From NCBI RefSeq assembly GCF_905171775.1, contig NC_053491.1:404078838-404142837 (forward strand): 64,000 nucleotides of DNA. Direction: 5' to 3'. The DNA is from Rana temporaria (taxonomy: Eukaryota; Chordata; Amphibia; Anura; Ranidae). Positions within the stretch are counted from its first letter, which is position 1. Each line of letters begins with the position of its first letter. The position numbers and the translations under genes were made by a program. Positions 22,206 through 34,170 of the stretch are shown one piece after another. The notes below the pieces were generated by a model. That model worked only from the letters and a program-made list of their open reading frames with translations. It was not told the origin of the DNA and ran no database searches.

Positions 22206-23930
22206 TGTTGTTTTCAGACACTGATACTTGGAGGTGAACAATCTAATGAACCCAAACTTTGAGCATTCTCATTCTACCCAGTCAGCAGGCCAGTAAGGCC
22301 GATACCTCATAATCAGCCTTCTAACCTGGCAACAGTGCAGGAGGAAAGGGCCTTTCTGAAAGGTCATCCCATATATTTATATCCTTCACTAGAATGCACC
22401 ACTGGCAATAAAACTTATAGTGGTTGTTCAAGGAGACATAAATATTCATAACTCAGCAATATTGTTTCTTTTTCACTATCTGTTTGGGAACACTCTCCTG
22501 CAACATGTATAAGCACCAACCTTAGGGAAAACCCAACAAAAACAGACTCTATGAAGATTTAGAGCTTAGGCTGACTAAAGTCTAGCTACAACACACACAA
22601 TTTGGGCTAGGGGCACTCCTTTTTTGGACAGGGACTGGCAACAGGGAACTAGCATTTTTAGGAGAGATCTGCGTTGGCTGTCTCCTATTGCTTTCATGAT
22701 AGCTTTCCTAAAAAAAAAATACTTTGTAAATACATGGGAGAACAGTCAGGGAATTCCACCAGGAGACAATCAGACAAGAAGGTGTAGAGCTGATTCATTT
22801 AACTTGCCTATATACAGTTCCCTATGAGTACAGGCTTCCCGAAAATGAATGGCAATTGGTAGTGGGGTACATTTTAATGCCAAAGTGTAGGTTTATCTAA
22901 GTAATTTGTCTATTCTGTAGAAAACAGCTTAAAAACAAGCCTGAACGGGCTGTCTATCACTGTTACTTTGTCACATAGCGAGGTTCTGATCTGAATGGGG
23001 ACGTTAAATCCTTATATCACAGAATTGTTGCCGTCAGTCGCAGTCCTGTCTCCTGTGCTGTCGTCCTGGTCACATATCTTCCATTTCTTTCTATTTGATT
23101 ATGCTCCCTCTCTTGTTCACTGTATCCTTGCAGACACATTGATTTTTGCCGCCTAGCCAAAATGACTTTGATTAATTGAAAACCGGCATGATCTTGAAAA
23201 GTAGCTGCACAGCAAACTGGCAGCGTCACTCCAGTTTAATAAAAAATACAAATATAATCTCCTGATTCTGCAAGGGGCATATATATTCAACCATGGCATG
23301 ACAATACAGAATCTCCCATCTTAATTCTTTGGGGCTTATTTCATAGCAGTTCTTATTATGGACTATTATCAAACTGAGGAGGGAGTCAAAGAGGACATCT
23401 GTTTGATCTTTTGATACTACTGTGTAGGAAATGTTTCTCCCTATCCCTGTAATATTCCATTCTGAGTATCTTCTTTAAAACTGAACTGTTGCCAAAATCA
23501 ATTTTTGTACATTTTCACAGTAGAAATAAATTAATGAAGTTTACTCCATCTCTGGCTGAATGGTTTATTAAATCTCTTAATTTTTTTGGCCCAAAGTCTC
23601 CAAACATCTAATTCTGAGACTGTAGTTCCAGCTGCAGTACACTGATCACAGTGGGATGCTCGCTCAGCTCCTCCTCCATTCAGAAAATGCTTTTCCAGTT
23701 TTAACAGAATGCATAGTATTCTGAGAATGGAGGGTGCTCACACTGCCACATCCGCAAATTGAGGGGAACACAATAGAAGGGATACCTACTAAATAACCCT
23801 GGGTCAGACTTTTTAGGCACAGTAAACAATGAAGAAGTAAAGAAGAAATAACAACAAAAATTATTGAAAAAAGTACATGGTATGAAAAGAGCATTCAAAA
23901 TACATTTACAACATCATATAAAATGATACA
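22206..23930. other. Intergenic, with one possible conserved stretch
   Basis: No repeat or gene is recognised. Bases 23010-23240 contain GATTAATTGAAAACCGGC and look unlike repeats, so they may be conserved non-coding DNA. Confidence 0.3.
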
Positions 23931-24030
23931 CAATATACAGTGAGCCCTTGTGCGTCAATGCGTTTCACCATTAGGCTTCATCAGGACACAGTCAGGGTTC
24001 AAGAGTAGCAGAAAAGAGAATGGGTCTCAC
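23931..24030. repeat. Fragment of a dispersed repeat (GCGTTTCACCATTAGGC)
   Basis: The phrase around GCGTTTCACCATTAGGCTTC looks like the complement of a widely dispersed amphibian repeat with a GAAACGC core. A related sequence may be at 53190. Class unknown. Confidence 0.4.
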
Positions 24031-24102
24031 TGTCTGAAATAAAACACATGTGTTTTACAATTGTGATAATAGTAATAACACAAATCCTAAAAAACACTAA
24101 AC

Positions 24103-24881
24103 TAGGGCTTGACAATTTTTTTGGAATCTAGGAGCCAGGAACGCGCCCCATCCCGCCGAGCTCGCGTGCAGAAGCGAACGCATTCGTGAGTAACGTCTGC
24201 ATATGAAAGCAGTGTTCAAACCACACATGTGAGGTCTGGCCACGATTGGTAGAGCGAGAGCAACAATTCTAGCCCTCTAGACCTCCTCTAACTCAAAACA
24301 TGCAACCTGTAGAATTTTTAAACGTCGCCTATGGAGATTTTAAAGGGTAAAAGTTTGCCGACATTCCACGAGCGGACTCAATTTTGAAGCGTGACATGTT
24401 AGGTATCAATTTACTCAGTGTAACATTATCTTTCACAATATAAAAAAAATTTGGGCTAACTTTACTGTTGTCTTGTTTTTTAATTCAAAAAAGTGTAATT
24501 TTTCCCAAAAAAGTGCGCTTGCAAGACTGCTTGCAAGACCCCTGCGCAAATACGGTGTGACAGAAAGTATTGTAAAGACTGCCATTTTATTCTCTAGGGT
24601 GTTAGAATAAAATATATATATAATGTTTGGGGATTCTAAGTAAAGGGAAGGAGGTGGGCGGGCAGTGAAAAAACAGGCAGGGGAAGCTCCATTAGCATTG
24701 CTGGTTGTCTTGTCTTACTGACGGCCACCACAAGAGGGCACCAGAGAAGCATAGGACTGCAGAAGGCCACAAAGCCGCGCCGGGGGGGCGCACAGAGAGA
24801 CAGGATACCCCAGCTGTGCCATGCCAGGTCGTTAATTCTAGTCATAAATGCGACCTGGGGCCCGGGGTTTGTCAAACCCTG
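24103..24881. mobile_element. hAT-type element, 779 bp
   Basis: The left end TAGGGCTTGACAA is complementary to the right end TTTGTCAAACCCTG. The flanks CACTAAAC (24095-24102) and CACTAATC (24882-24889) match at 7 of 8 bases. The interior has no coding frame of note; the minus frame at 24636-25028 runs across the element border and is not a gene. Confidence 0.82.
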
Positions 24882-24889
24882 CACTAATC

Positions 24890-25418
24890 TGTCCACACAA
24901 AGAGACACAGGCTCAGGGGTGTGGATGAAAGTCACAATCTTCCCTCCTCCAATCACAGAACACCTTGCAATTTTTGAAAAGCATGCAAGGTTTTTTTCTG
25001 AATGGAGAAGGAGCCAAGTGTACCACAACCAGAACTATAAGTCTCAGTGCCAGATATTCAACACCGACAGGAGATTTCATGCTGAATACGAGTAAAAAAT
25101 ATAAAAAGTGACAGAGACAGGGTACACTTCATTAGCACCCATTTCTTTTTACTGTGCAAATCAACCAACAATCTTTTTTGGCTATACTTCTTCTTTAATG
25201 TTTATACATTTATTAGCATGTCTATGCTCTATTGCTTGTAATCAGAAGAGATTTAAGAATGAACTCCATGTAGACAGATACATACAAAATAGAAATATGC
25301 ATATGTAAATGTTTCTGCATGCTGAAGGATTTGTGATGAGGCCAAACCATTCTTGTGTTTTACTTAGCTCTGCCAGAATGCATATCCAAGTTAATTACCT
25401 TTTTTTTTTTACTGCATT
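24890..25418. other. Intergenic, nothing recognised
   Basis: No motif or repeat structure recognised. Confidence 0.5.
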
Positions 25419-25900
25419 TAAAGTGTATGTAAACCCTAACAATGACCCTAGGGTGGTTTTGTGACTATTCAGGCATTTGCCTGAGCCATGCTATGTGACT
25501 CGCAACAGGGACTTTAACATGTTTTTTTTTTTTTTTGTATTTAAAAAAAGCTTCACTAACTAACAAAAAAAAATGCTAACAATAAACATCTCTTATTCGT
25601 TCTGTCGAAAGAATTTTGTTATTTAATGTTAAAGTAAAAATAAACTGTTGATTTTGTTAGAAATTCTGAGCTGCTCTGTGTGCACTTCTTGTGTTTATCT
25701 CAAAGAGCCCTCCTACTTTTCATTGCGGACTTCAGAATGACTGGCCGTTATGTTATAAAGACCTGTGAGTGGTTCAGCAAAAGAAAATTGGGCAGGGCTG
25801 ACACCACGCAGTCCACAAAAATCCTGTTTTTTTATGCTAAAAAAAAATGTGTCCACTCATTTACTGTAATCGGTTTCTGAAAGATACAAAACAATTGTTA
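25419..25900. repeat. Probable TTAA-type repeat, right end not found
   Basis: It begins TTTAAAGTGTATGTAAACCC, resembling the left termini of other TTAA-flanked elements here. A complementary right end is not visible, so it may be truncated. Confidence 0.35.
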
Positions 25901-26790
25901 TATTTAAATAATTGTATCATTATGTGTGTGGCAACAGAGCTTTGCCCTTCTTTAGAGTTGTCTGTGGGTAAAGGATTATTTTAAACTGTTCCGTTAAAAT
26001 GATTAAAAAGGGACTAGCTTCAAATGTTTCTGGGTATAGTTTTAAGAAGTAAGTACATTAATTACACTTGATAACAAACTTTAATTTGGAATTAGTTTCC
26101 ATCATCAAACCTAATGCAATAGGAAACTCTACCTAATAATATTATACAGAAAGCTTTTATTGATATTAATTTATTCATTTTGTTCACCCATTTTTGTCAT
26201 TAAATCATATAATTTATTATCCATTAGCGCAGAAGTATACAGTATACTGGTGTAATTCATACATCTATATACCCATTAACTCAATGTTACACATGTACTA
26301 ACTCCCATCAATATTACAATGTATAAAGCCAAATCTTCTATTACATCTGTACCTCTGGGGATCCTAAAAGTTCCCAAAAAACATTTTGTTTTACATCCCT
26401 ACAGCAGGGAATGAGATATTTTGTAGGACTATTATAGTAAGGTAAGGGCAGAACACTAAGTTTTAAAAAGTATGTTTTATTACATTTCAACACAATTTAA
26501 AATCCAGGTGATTGCCAAGTCAGGTTGCAAATATTGAGCAAGTTAATATTGCTGACAAAGTGTGATAAGAAAAAAAACAACTGTCAACTTCCCCGCCCCA
26601 TTATACAGTACTTCACTTTTTTTTCCGTGGATGGAAGTTGGCAGGAATGTTTTGTACTTGTGCCATGGCATCAGTCTGAATTGGAAGTGGTGATTGTCTA
26701 ACTTTTTTTGGAATACTCAACCTTTGCCTTTGTATATAACTAACATTTTCTGTTCGTAAGTTTGAACCTCATTGGTTTTAAGAAGTCCAC
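25901..26790. other. AT-rich intergenic DNA
   Basis: No repeat family or gene recognised. Confidence 0.5.
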
Positions 26791-26800
26791 ATTATAACAT

Positions 26801-26990
26801 TGGGATTGATTTACTAAAACTGGAGCATGCAAAACTTGGTGCAGCTGTGCATGGTAGCCAATCAGCTTCTCACTTCAGCTTGTTCAATTAAGCTTTGACA
26901 AAAAAAAAACTAGAAGCTGATTGGTTTCTATTTCTCTTATAGCTGCAGATTGCCAGATTTTGCACTCTCCAATTTTAGTAAATCAACCCA
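26801..26990. mobile_element. Short MITE with GATTTACTAAAA termini
   Basis: The left end TGGGATTGATTTACTAAAAC and the right end, closing TTTTAGTAAATCAACCCA, are complementary. The flanks ATTATAACAT (26791-26800) and ATTATGACAT (26991-27000) match at 9 of 10 bases. A 9-10 bp duplication is typical of Mutator-like elements; that class is inferred. Confidence 0.82.
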
Positions 26991-27370
26991 ATTATGACAT
27001 TAAATGGAGATCTAGGGCCATTGCTTTGACCATAGCATTTCAGAGTATGCTACAATTTATCTCTGGAGTATGAAAACTCAATTTCTGTAGAAAGCCAGCG
27101 ATTGTCATTTTTTGTGAGCTCTGGACAGGTGTGCTTTTTTAACCTTGTTAATACAGTCCAGATATTGGAGGTCAAGATTATTTGGTCGAATCTAGTCTTT
27201 GTATTTTACAATGAAAATGTTATAAAGTTCAGGGAGTCTTCTAGCACAGAGATTGTACCCAATATCACAGTACACTCTGTAGGTTATGTGCCTTGATAAG
27301 GACATTGACCTGCCAATAATGTACACAAGGTTTTAAAATGGCTCCCATGTTCTCACGCCAACAATGTGCA

Positions 27371-27592
27371 GTCTTTCTCAACGTCCAGACTTGATCAGCT
27401 ATGGTGGAACCTTAGGGTCTCTCCTGAGGTTTCTAGGGGTCCCTTGAGCAGTGAGCAATAATGAATTGATCTATCACTTCCACAAACCCCCAATGTAAGG
27501 GATTACTTCTCTGACCAATAATTCAATATTATTTTAAGATTATTGCTGAAAATAAGTTTCTGAAGGGAAAATGTTAAGAAAGGCTGGTCTAC
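27371..27592. repeat. Interspersed repeat, family J, copy 2
   Basis: It shares GGTGGAACCTTAGGGTCTC, TTTCTAGGGGTCCCTTGAGC and CAGTGAGCAAT with 6404-6545. The ends TTTCTCAAC and GTTAAGAAA are complementary. Confidence 0.6.
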
Positions 27593-27739
27593 CCACTCTC
27601 TGTGTGTCCTGTAACTAATGATTACAAGCAACTGGAAGTGTATAGCTATCTGGGAGTCTGTCAATTCTATTGGGTATTCCAGAGTAGGGAAAATCTCTGC
27701 TAATGCTATTTATATCTATGGTATAAGAATTAAGACTTA

Positions 27740-28231
27740 GGCTCCGTACTCACGACCAAACATGTCTGCTGAAACTGGTCCGCGGACCAGTTTCAGCAGA
27801 CATGTTTGGCCGTGTGTAGGCTCGAGCAGACCATTTTCGGGCGGATCGGACAGGTTTCCAGCAGACAACTGTTTCCTGGACTTGCTTTAAAACAGTCCGC
27901 TGGAAACCTGTCCCCCCGACATGTACGGTCGTCTGTACAGACCTACCGTACATGTCCGGCCGCCCGCCATCCCTCGCATGCGTCGAATGACTTCGACGCA
28001 TGCGTGGAAGCATTTAAAAGGCAGGCCCGCCCACGTCGCCGTGTCATTGTCGCGGCGACACCGCGTCATCGACGCGGCGACACCGTGGACACGCCCCGTG
28101 TATTGTTTACGCGCGGAATTCTGTTCGATGGTGTGTACAGCCATCGAACAGAAGTCCCCGGGCAGACATGTCCGATGAAAACGGTCCACGGACCGGTTTC
28201 ATCGGCCATGTCTGCTCGTGAGTACTCGGCC
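27740..28231. mobile_element. MITE, superfamily B copy 4, TTA-flanked
   Basis: The left end GGCTCCGTACTCACGA is complementary to the right end TCGTGAGTACTCGGCC. TTA is present at 27737-27739 and 28232-28234. Bases 27756-27809 form a perfect 54-bp palindrome and a similar hairpin lies near 28155-28205. The interior is CpG-rich. Four overlapping frames here come from base composition. Confidence 0.87.
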
Positions 28232-28234
28232 TTA

Positions 28235-28850
28235 GACCTACTTGCTTAATTTCTCTTTGGTAACATTGGAATACAGTGCACTAACCAAAATGAAAAATAC
28301 TACTTGGATGTCATCACACCAAATCCAAAATCCTATAACAACTTTCACGTGTTAAGACCTAGAACCCTTATCAAGTTTTTTGTAGTTTATTTTTCCATTT
28401 AGAGACACAGGTCAGGAAGTGATGGGGAAACTTTTCTCTGTCTAGGACCTCCTGTTCTGAAATGCCTGCCCCCTCATCTCTTGTCATGCTGTCACAGGCT
28501 GTCAAAAGGACATGAAGTGAGATGAAATCTCCCCAACTGGGTCACATACAGTAATAAAAAGAGGTATTTACTAAGAAATAAAGTTTTACCCTTAATGTAA
28601 TGTAATGCCCTTGTCCCGGAACTTTCTTCTATGGGGTAACAATTGTCTCCTGTTTGTACTCCTGCATTGTCAATAATGCTCCCAAGTGCATATAGACTGG
28701 AAGTGGCTCAAACAGACTAGATAAGATCAGCAAAAAGAATAAAAAAGTTAAAAATATAATATGTTGTAGAAACAATTAACAATTGTTTATAATACAAAGT
28801 TCTTTAGAAAACTAAACGTCATCCAGTTAGGGTATAGGTCTCAAATATTC
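28235..28850. other. Intergenic, nothing recognised
   Basis: Bases 28380-28560 may be a diverged relative of the repeat at 50673, but boundaries cannot be set. Confidence 0.35.
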
Positions 28851-29005
28851 CCTAGCACGAGCAAAGTTGCAGTGGTGAGTCTACAGCAAGATCTTTGCAA
28901 GTCTACAGCATGAAAATTCAGCCACAGTGACCCCTGTGGTGGGATGACTATTGCACATCATAACTGAACCAGAACTTGCAGCAGACTTGCAGAATGTTTA
29001 AAAGT
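28851..29005 (+). repeat. Inverted pair, left arm
   Basis: About 155 bp that recur in inverted orientation at 30313-30482 with about 94 percent identity by eye. Shared words include GGTGGGATGACTATTGCACA and GAACTTGCAGCAGACTTGC. Confidence 0.9.
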
Positions 29006-30224
29006 TATGATAAGAATATACATTGCTACGTACGTTTCTTTCAAATCTCCTTTATTAGGACACCATTTTTTTGTAGCAATTTGTTGTCACTACATTAGTT
29101 GTATGTCTGAATTTCTTGTGCTGGGCTCTGTATTATAATGTAGGTATGTCATGAACCATAATACATGATTCTTTTCAGGGAGTGGTCCACAGGGCCTTAA
29201 AAGCTTTCAGTGATCTTCTGTATCATTAGCTAGAACAAAATCTCCTTCAAATCATTTATTTTTCAGATTTTAAGAGACTCTCCAGCTCACATGCTATATT
29301 GATATCATGTTGCCATCCTTAAATAATTCTGCTGCTGCTGCACAGTGGAGAAGAGACTGTAAAATAAAAGAGGGGAGTGGGTAAAATTCTGTGCTAAGGT
29401 CACAAGCTTGTGAAATGGCAATATCTGCAAAAGAAGCCTTTTGGCTTTGGTATCTCTCCTTGTCTTTGGTTTGAGATGTGAAAATAGACAATAGATTGCT
29501 TGCATCTCTAAAATATTCTCTGCTTGCTTGATGTCATCAGATGGCCACCCTGACCAGATTAAAGATGTTATAGAACTTTATTAATTCATCTATCTGGGAA
29601 CAAAAGCACAGAATTTGCCGTTTTGTCATTAAATAATAAAATAATATTTCTACTGTAGCTGGCACTGCAGAAATGTAATGATGTATGCAATTTCATGCAC
29701 ATTTCATTCTACATGTGCTGAGGTGGACAGCTCAGACACATGAGTTATTTTTTTATTTATTTTTTTGCATTGCCATAGTAAGTGAAAAGGAAAAAAGTAG
29801 CCAAGTATGTGAGTGCGCTGCTCTCAACTAGATAATCAAAAATGTTATTTTATTTATTTAGCATTCTTTTTTTGTAAGTAGCATCAGTAAAATGTACCAT
29901 GTGTATCAAATATTAGGAGTAAATATGAGTCTTTACAAAGTAGTAGTGTAAAAAAATAATGATTTATGATATCAGAATATTTTACAATACATACAATTTA
30001 TATACAAACTGAGAAGAGAAACATCCCCTTGGGGCCTCTAATGTGTTCATGGTGGGGTTTGTACAAAAGACCAATGATACATGTATTATTAGTGGGGTAG
30101 GAAAAGGTGAAGTGGCAGAGAGGGGAATCTGAGGGAGTTAATTTGGGGGAGTTTTCTGGCAGGATCTGATGTGGGAAAGATAAAATAGTTATAGGGATAT
30201 ATGAAGCCAGATAACAAGCAATTG
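29006..30224. other. Low-repeat DNA between inverted arms
   Basis: No repeat is recognised. Bases 29200-29740 have balanced texture and could be conserved non-coding sequence. A T-rich run lies at 29748-29766. Confidence 0.3.
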
Positions 30225-30482
30225 TGCTGCAAGTTTGAAAATGACTTGCTAGACTTGTCAGGCTTCACAAGTTTGTTGCACAATCGCAGCAAGTCAGCAT
30301 TGCATGACTCCAGGTCAACTTTCAAACATTCTGCAAGTCTGCTGCAAGTTCTGGTTCAGTTATGTTGTGCAATAGTCATCCCACCACAGGGGTCACTGTG
30401 ACTGAATTTTCATGCTGTAGACTTGCAGAGCTCTTTCTGTAGACTCACCACTGCAACTTTGCTCTTGCTAGGGACTTGCCAC
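30225..30482 (-). repeat. Inverted pair, right arm, with extra left part
   Basis: Bases 30313-30482 are the complement of 28851-29005. Bases 30225-30312 add further ACTTGC/GCAAGT words, for example around TTGCTAGACTTGTCAGGC. Probably an independent insertion of the same repeat in the opposite orientation. Confidence 0.85.
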
Positions 30483-30776
30483 GCAAATTTGGTACAAAGT
30501 GTCAACTAGACCTTGTGCTTCAAGTGCTCTGCCAGTGAAAACGTGCAGCAAGATAAAATACTCACAATTCAACACTGCCACACATTTGTGGCGTGTTATC
30601 CTTGCTATCTGGGTACTACACTGGCAGAATTTGTTGAACTATATTGGGCTATGCAGTATAAGACATAAAGGATTGTTATTAGTCAGAGAATGGGTTACTC
30701 CCTATATACAGATGTTCCCAATGACTGCTAACATGGACACATTCCTCCTTACAGCTTATACCACTATAAAGACTTA

Positions 30777-31134
30777 TGCCATGTACACACGATCGGTCAA
30801 ACCGATGAGAACGGTCTGATGGAACGTTTTCATCGGACCAAACCCATCGTGTGTGGGCCCCATCGGTTAATTATCCATAGGTTAAAAAAAAAAGCAATCT
30901 TGTTTTAAATTTAACCAATTTAACCAATGGATACCTAACCGATGGAAAAAAAACGATCGTTTGGAGGCATGTCCATCGGTTAAAAATCCACGCATGCTCA
31001 GAATCAAGTCGACGCATGCTTGGAAGCCGATGGTGTGTAGGCACGACTGACCATCAGTCAGCTTTATCAGTTAACCGATGAAAACGGTTCATCAGACCGT
31101 TCTCATCGGATGGACCGATCGTGTGTACAGGGCT
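30777..31134. mobile_element. MITE, superfamily B copy 2
   Basis: The left end TGCCATGTACACACGATCGG and the right end CCGATCGTGTGTACAGGGCT are complementary. The left subterminal hairpin is 30791-30848 and a second one is near 31073-31110. The interior resembles 11066 but lacks about 40 bp. Confidence 0.87.
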
Positions 31135-32027
31135 TTACAGTTTATGCATACATGAAATTCAATTGTATTCAATTGTATTATGTCCTCTGCTCACACAATG
31201 ATATGGACACTAATTATTGGGTGAATGCCAAGACTTTGTCCATACAAAACATTTCATGACTGTATTATCTCCCATCCCCTTTACATTCAATATACAATGT
31301 TTTCATAAAATCTATGCAGAACCAGCTAGTTAATCAAGCCAAAATGCTTGCGAATGTTTCTGCACTTTAAAAATGCATTATTTATTGACCTAGTTTAAAG
31401 AAAAACTTTTTGTAAGCCATAGTTTTACCCACATCTGCCCTGTGGGTAGGTCACTCACAGCCCTTCGCCCATCAATGTCCATGAATATACATCAATTGGA
31501 GGGGGAGATAGTGGGAAGGAGCCATCTCTGTCCTGGAGAGAAGTGAATTATCTGCATACTTATGTAGCTTAGAATTATACCAGGATGATGACCTGGAGCT
31601 TCTGAATAATAGGAAGACCGATTCCTAAATAATGTTGTTGCAGAACGCTAATGGACTAGTTTTATACATCACTTGTGTGGAAACCGTATGCAATCAATGC
31701 AACACTTTTTATAACTTTATTTTATAACTTTGTTGTAAAGAGCTTTGCTGTTGGGACAAACCTTGACAGTATGCTTATAAAATATAAAAATGTGTATTAA
31801 TATTTCTATTTCTTTTTCTTTTCTTTTCTTTTTTTTACCTGTGATAAGTACCTATGCTGAAGGTTAGAGTGAAACATAGACAGTTGTTGGCATAAATTAA
31901 AAAAGTAGCACAAGAAAATAAAACCTATAAGTAGCATAAGAAGCTAAAACCTATGAAACTGGAATAAACAACTAAAAACAGATATTGATAGAGGACTGCA
32001 TACTTTTTGTTTTGCTTCAAATGGTAT
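31135..32027. other. Intergenic, nothing recognised
   Basis: A pyrimidine tract lies at 31800-31840. No gene or repeat family recognised. Confidence 0.5.
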
Positions 32028-32049
32028 TTAACTGCTTCCTAACCGGCTC

Positions 32050-32089
<40 letters not shown>

Positions 32090-32936
32090 GGCCGCAGAGT
32101 GGCTCTGCTGCGCAAATTGCCATATATATACTGCAGCTCCTTTATGAGCCTACGGAAGCCTGCTCCACGGCGAGGGACCCGATCCATGTGGCTGGCTGGC
32201 CACCAGCGATCACGTGCATGAGAGCAGCAACAGGGATTTGTGTGTGTACACCAATCTCTGTCTCCTCCCCCAGTCAGTCCAATCCCCTCACAGTTAGAAC
32301 ACACCTAGGGAACACATATTTAACCCCTTAATCGCCCCCTAGTGTTAACCCCTTCCCTGCCAGTGACATTTATTCAGTAATCAGTGGCTATTTTTAGCTC
32401 TGATAGCTGTATGAATGTTAATGGTCCCAAAAAAGGGTCAAAAGTGTCCGATCTGTCTGCCGCAGTGTCGCAGTCCCCATAAAAATCTGATCACCGCCAT
32501 TACTAGTAAAAATAAATATATAATAAAGATGCCATAAATATATCACCTATTTTGTAGACACTATAACATTTGCTCAAACCACTCAATATACTCTTATTGC
32601 GATTTTTTTACCAAAAATATGTAAAAGAATACGATGAACAAATTTGTTTTCGTTATTTTAAAATTGGGGTATTTTATTATAGCAAAAAGTAAAAAATATT
32701 GTGTTTTTTTTCAAAATGTATGCTTTTCTTTTGTTTATAGTGCAAAAAATACAAACTGCAGATATGATCAAATACCATCAAAAGAAAACTCAATTTGTGG
32801 GGGGAAAAAAAGGACATTTTGTTTGGGTACAATGTTGCACGACCACGCAATTGTCAGTTAAAGCGACACAGTGCCGTATAGCAAAAAATTACCTGGTCAG
32901 AAAGGGGATACATTCTTTTGGGGCTAAAGTGGTTAA
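32028..32936. mobile_element. Long TTAA-flanked element, family L, copy 4
   Basis: TTAA at 32028-32031 is followed by CTGCTTCCTAACC. The right end is AAAGTGG with TTAA at 32933-32936. The right half matches the other family L copies (CTATAACATTTGCTCAAACC, TTGCGATTTTTTTACC). The left interior is interrupted by a TA run at 32053-32088. Confidence 0.82.
32053..32088. repeat. (TA)n microsatellite
   Basis: A 36-bp TA run inside the family L element, probably grown from its TGTATAT subterminal stretch. Confidence 0.95.
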
Positions 32937-33257
32937 TAATCAGTAGATAGATAACATTTCCAGAATGAGAGATAAGGTAGGACAAACAGAGATGTGGTGA
33001 TCCTATTTGTGCTTTGTGTCTGACCTTGGAATATTGTGTCACCTATCTTTCAACCCACAGTACCTAACAAAGATGGCTTCCCGGGCACTGGGGCACTTTG
33101 CATTTGTGTTGCTGTTGGAGATAACTTTAGCTCTGACATCCCTTGCATAGTAGAACACAACATTTGTGGCTTCCTGGTGTATAGAGAGGCAAAAACGTTG
33201 TGGTGAACAGGTGGTAAGTAAGACCTCCAACTTGAAGCTGAAGTGGGTACTTGCATA
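32937..33257. other. Intergenic spacer
   Basis: No feature recognised; two overlapping minus-strand frames lack motifs. Confidence 0.45.
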
Positions 33258-33712
33258 TTAAAGATGAGTTACAGCCTTTTTTTAGGTTTATTAAAAGTCA
33301 GCAGCTACAAAAAGTGCAGCTGCTGACTTTTAATAAACAGACGCTTACCTGCTCTACAGTCCAGCGACACGGCCGTCAGGAGCTCCGCTCCTCTCCCCCC
33401 CTCTTTGCCGGCGCCTCTATTCACTCTATGGGCACCCAGCCATGACAGCTTTCGGCTTCGACTGCGCACCCTGAGTAGACAGGCGATCTCCTGGGACCTG
33501 TCACGTGTCCCAGGAGATTGCCTAGAGGGAGGGGCCATCTAAGGCGAGAGGAGAAATCACAGAGGCGGTCACTGGTAGGAAGTGGGACAGGAAGTCTCAC
33601 TCCTACCGAAGCCCCCACTCCCCCTTAAAACAATGACATGCCAAATGTGGCATGTAAGGGGGTGAGAAGTGCTTAAAGCGGAAGTTCCATTTTGGGTGGA
33701 ACTCTGCTTTAA
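33258..33712. mobile_element. TTAA-flanked MITE, family A, copy 3
   Basis: TTAA at 33258 leads into AGATGAGTTACAGCC. The right end GGGTGGAACTCTGCT is followed by TTAA at 33709-33712. The AAAGTCAGCAGCT hairpin at 33293-33335 matches the copies at 1003 and 1600. The interior differs between copies. Confidence 0.82.
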
Positions 33713-34170
33713 GCATATCCTGGACTTGGAAGGTTCATCAGGGGTTCAGAATACACTTGAGTGAATCGTGAAAATGTTATATTTAAACTTAGACACATCC
33801 TATGTGTAAAGTGGTTTTAGTTTTTTTCTTTTATTTCTCTGCTTCACCTGGCAATCTTGTAATTTCCTGAAAAGCTCTATGATTTTTTTTTTCAATGGTT
33901 TCAGCATCACCTTCTCTTTGTGCCCATTGCAATCTTTGCCAACACACACTGAAATGCAAAAGGTTGCAAAGCAAAGACTCTTCTAACAAGATGTTATAGT
34001 GCTCTACAGTAGTTATGTGAGAAGCATATTAAATAATAAGTATTAAAGGGGTTGTGGGGGGTAAGCTTACTGAGGAGGAACAGGAAGTAAGAAATTCAGA
34101 CAAAGAAAAAAAAATATTTAGAAGGGGTTTCGAAGGAAAGGGTAAGTGAACCCACAATGCACTGCACCTG
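33713..34170. other. Intergenic spacer
   Basis: No feature recognised. A TTAAAGGGGTTGT word at 34045 resembles a TTAA-element terminus but has no partner. Confidence 0.45.

Noticed and set aside
24636..25028. 130-residue minus-strand open frame
   Set aside because: It crosses the border of a hAT-type element at 24881 and has no recognisable domain.
27806..28249. 147-residue open frame and overlapping frames on both strands
   Set aside because: All lie in a CpG-rich foldback MITE; open frames on several strands at once reflect GC content.
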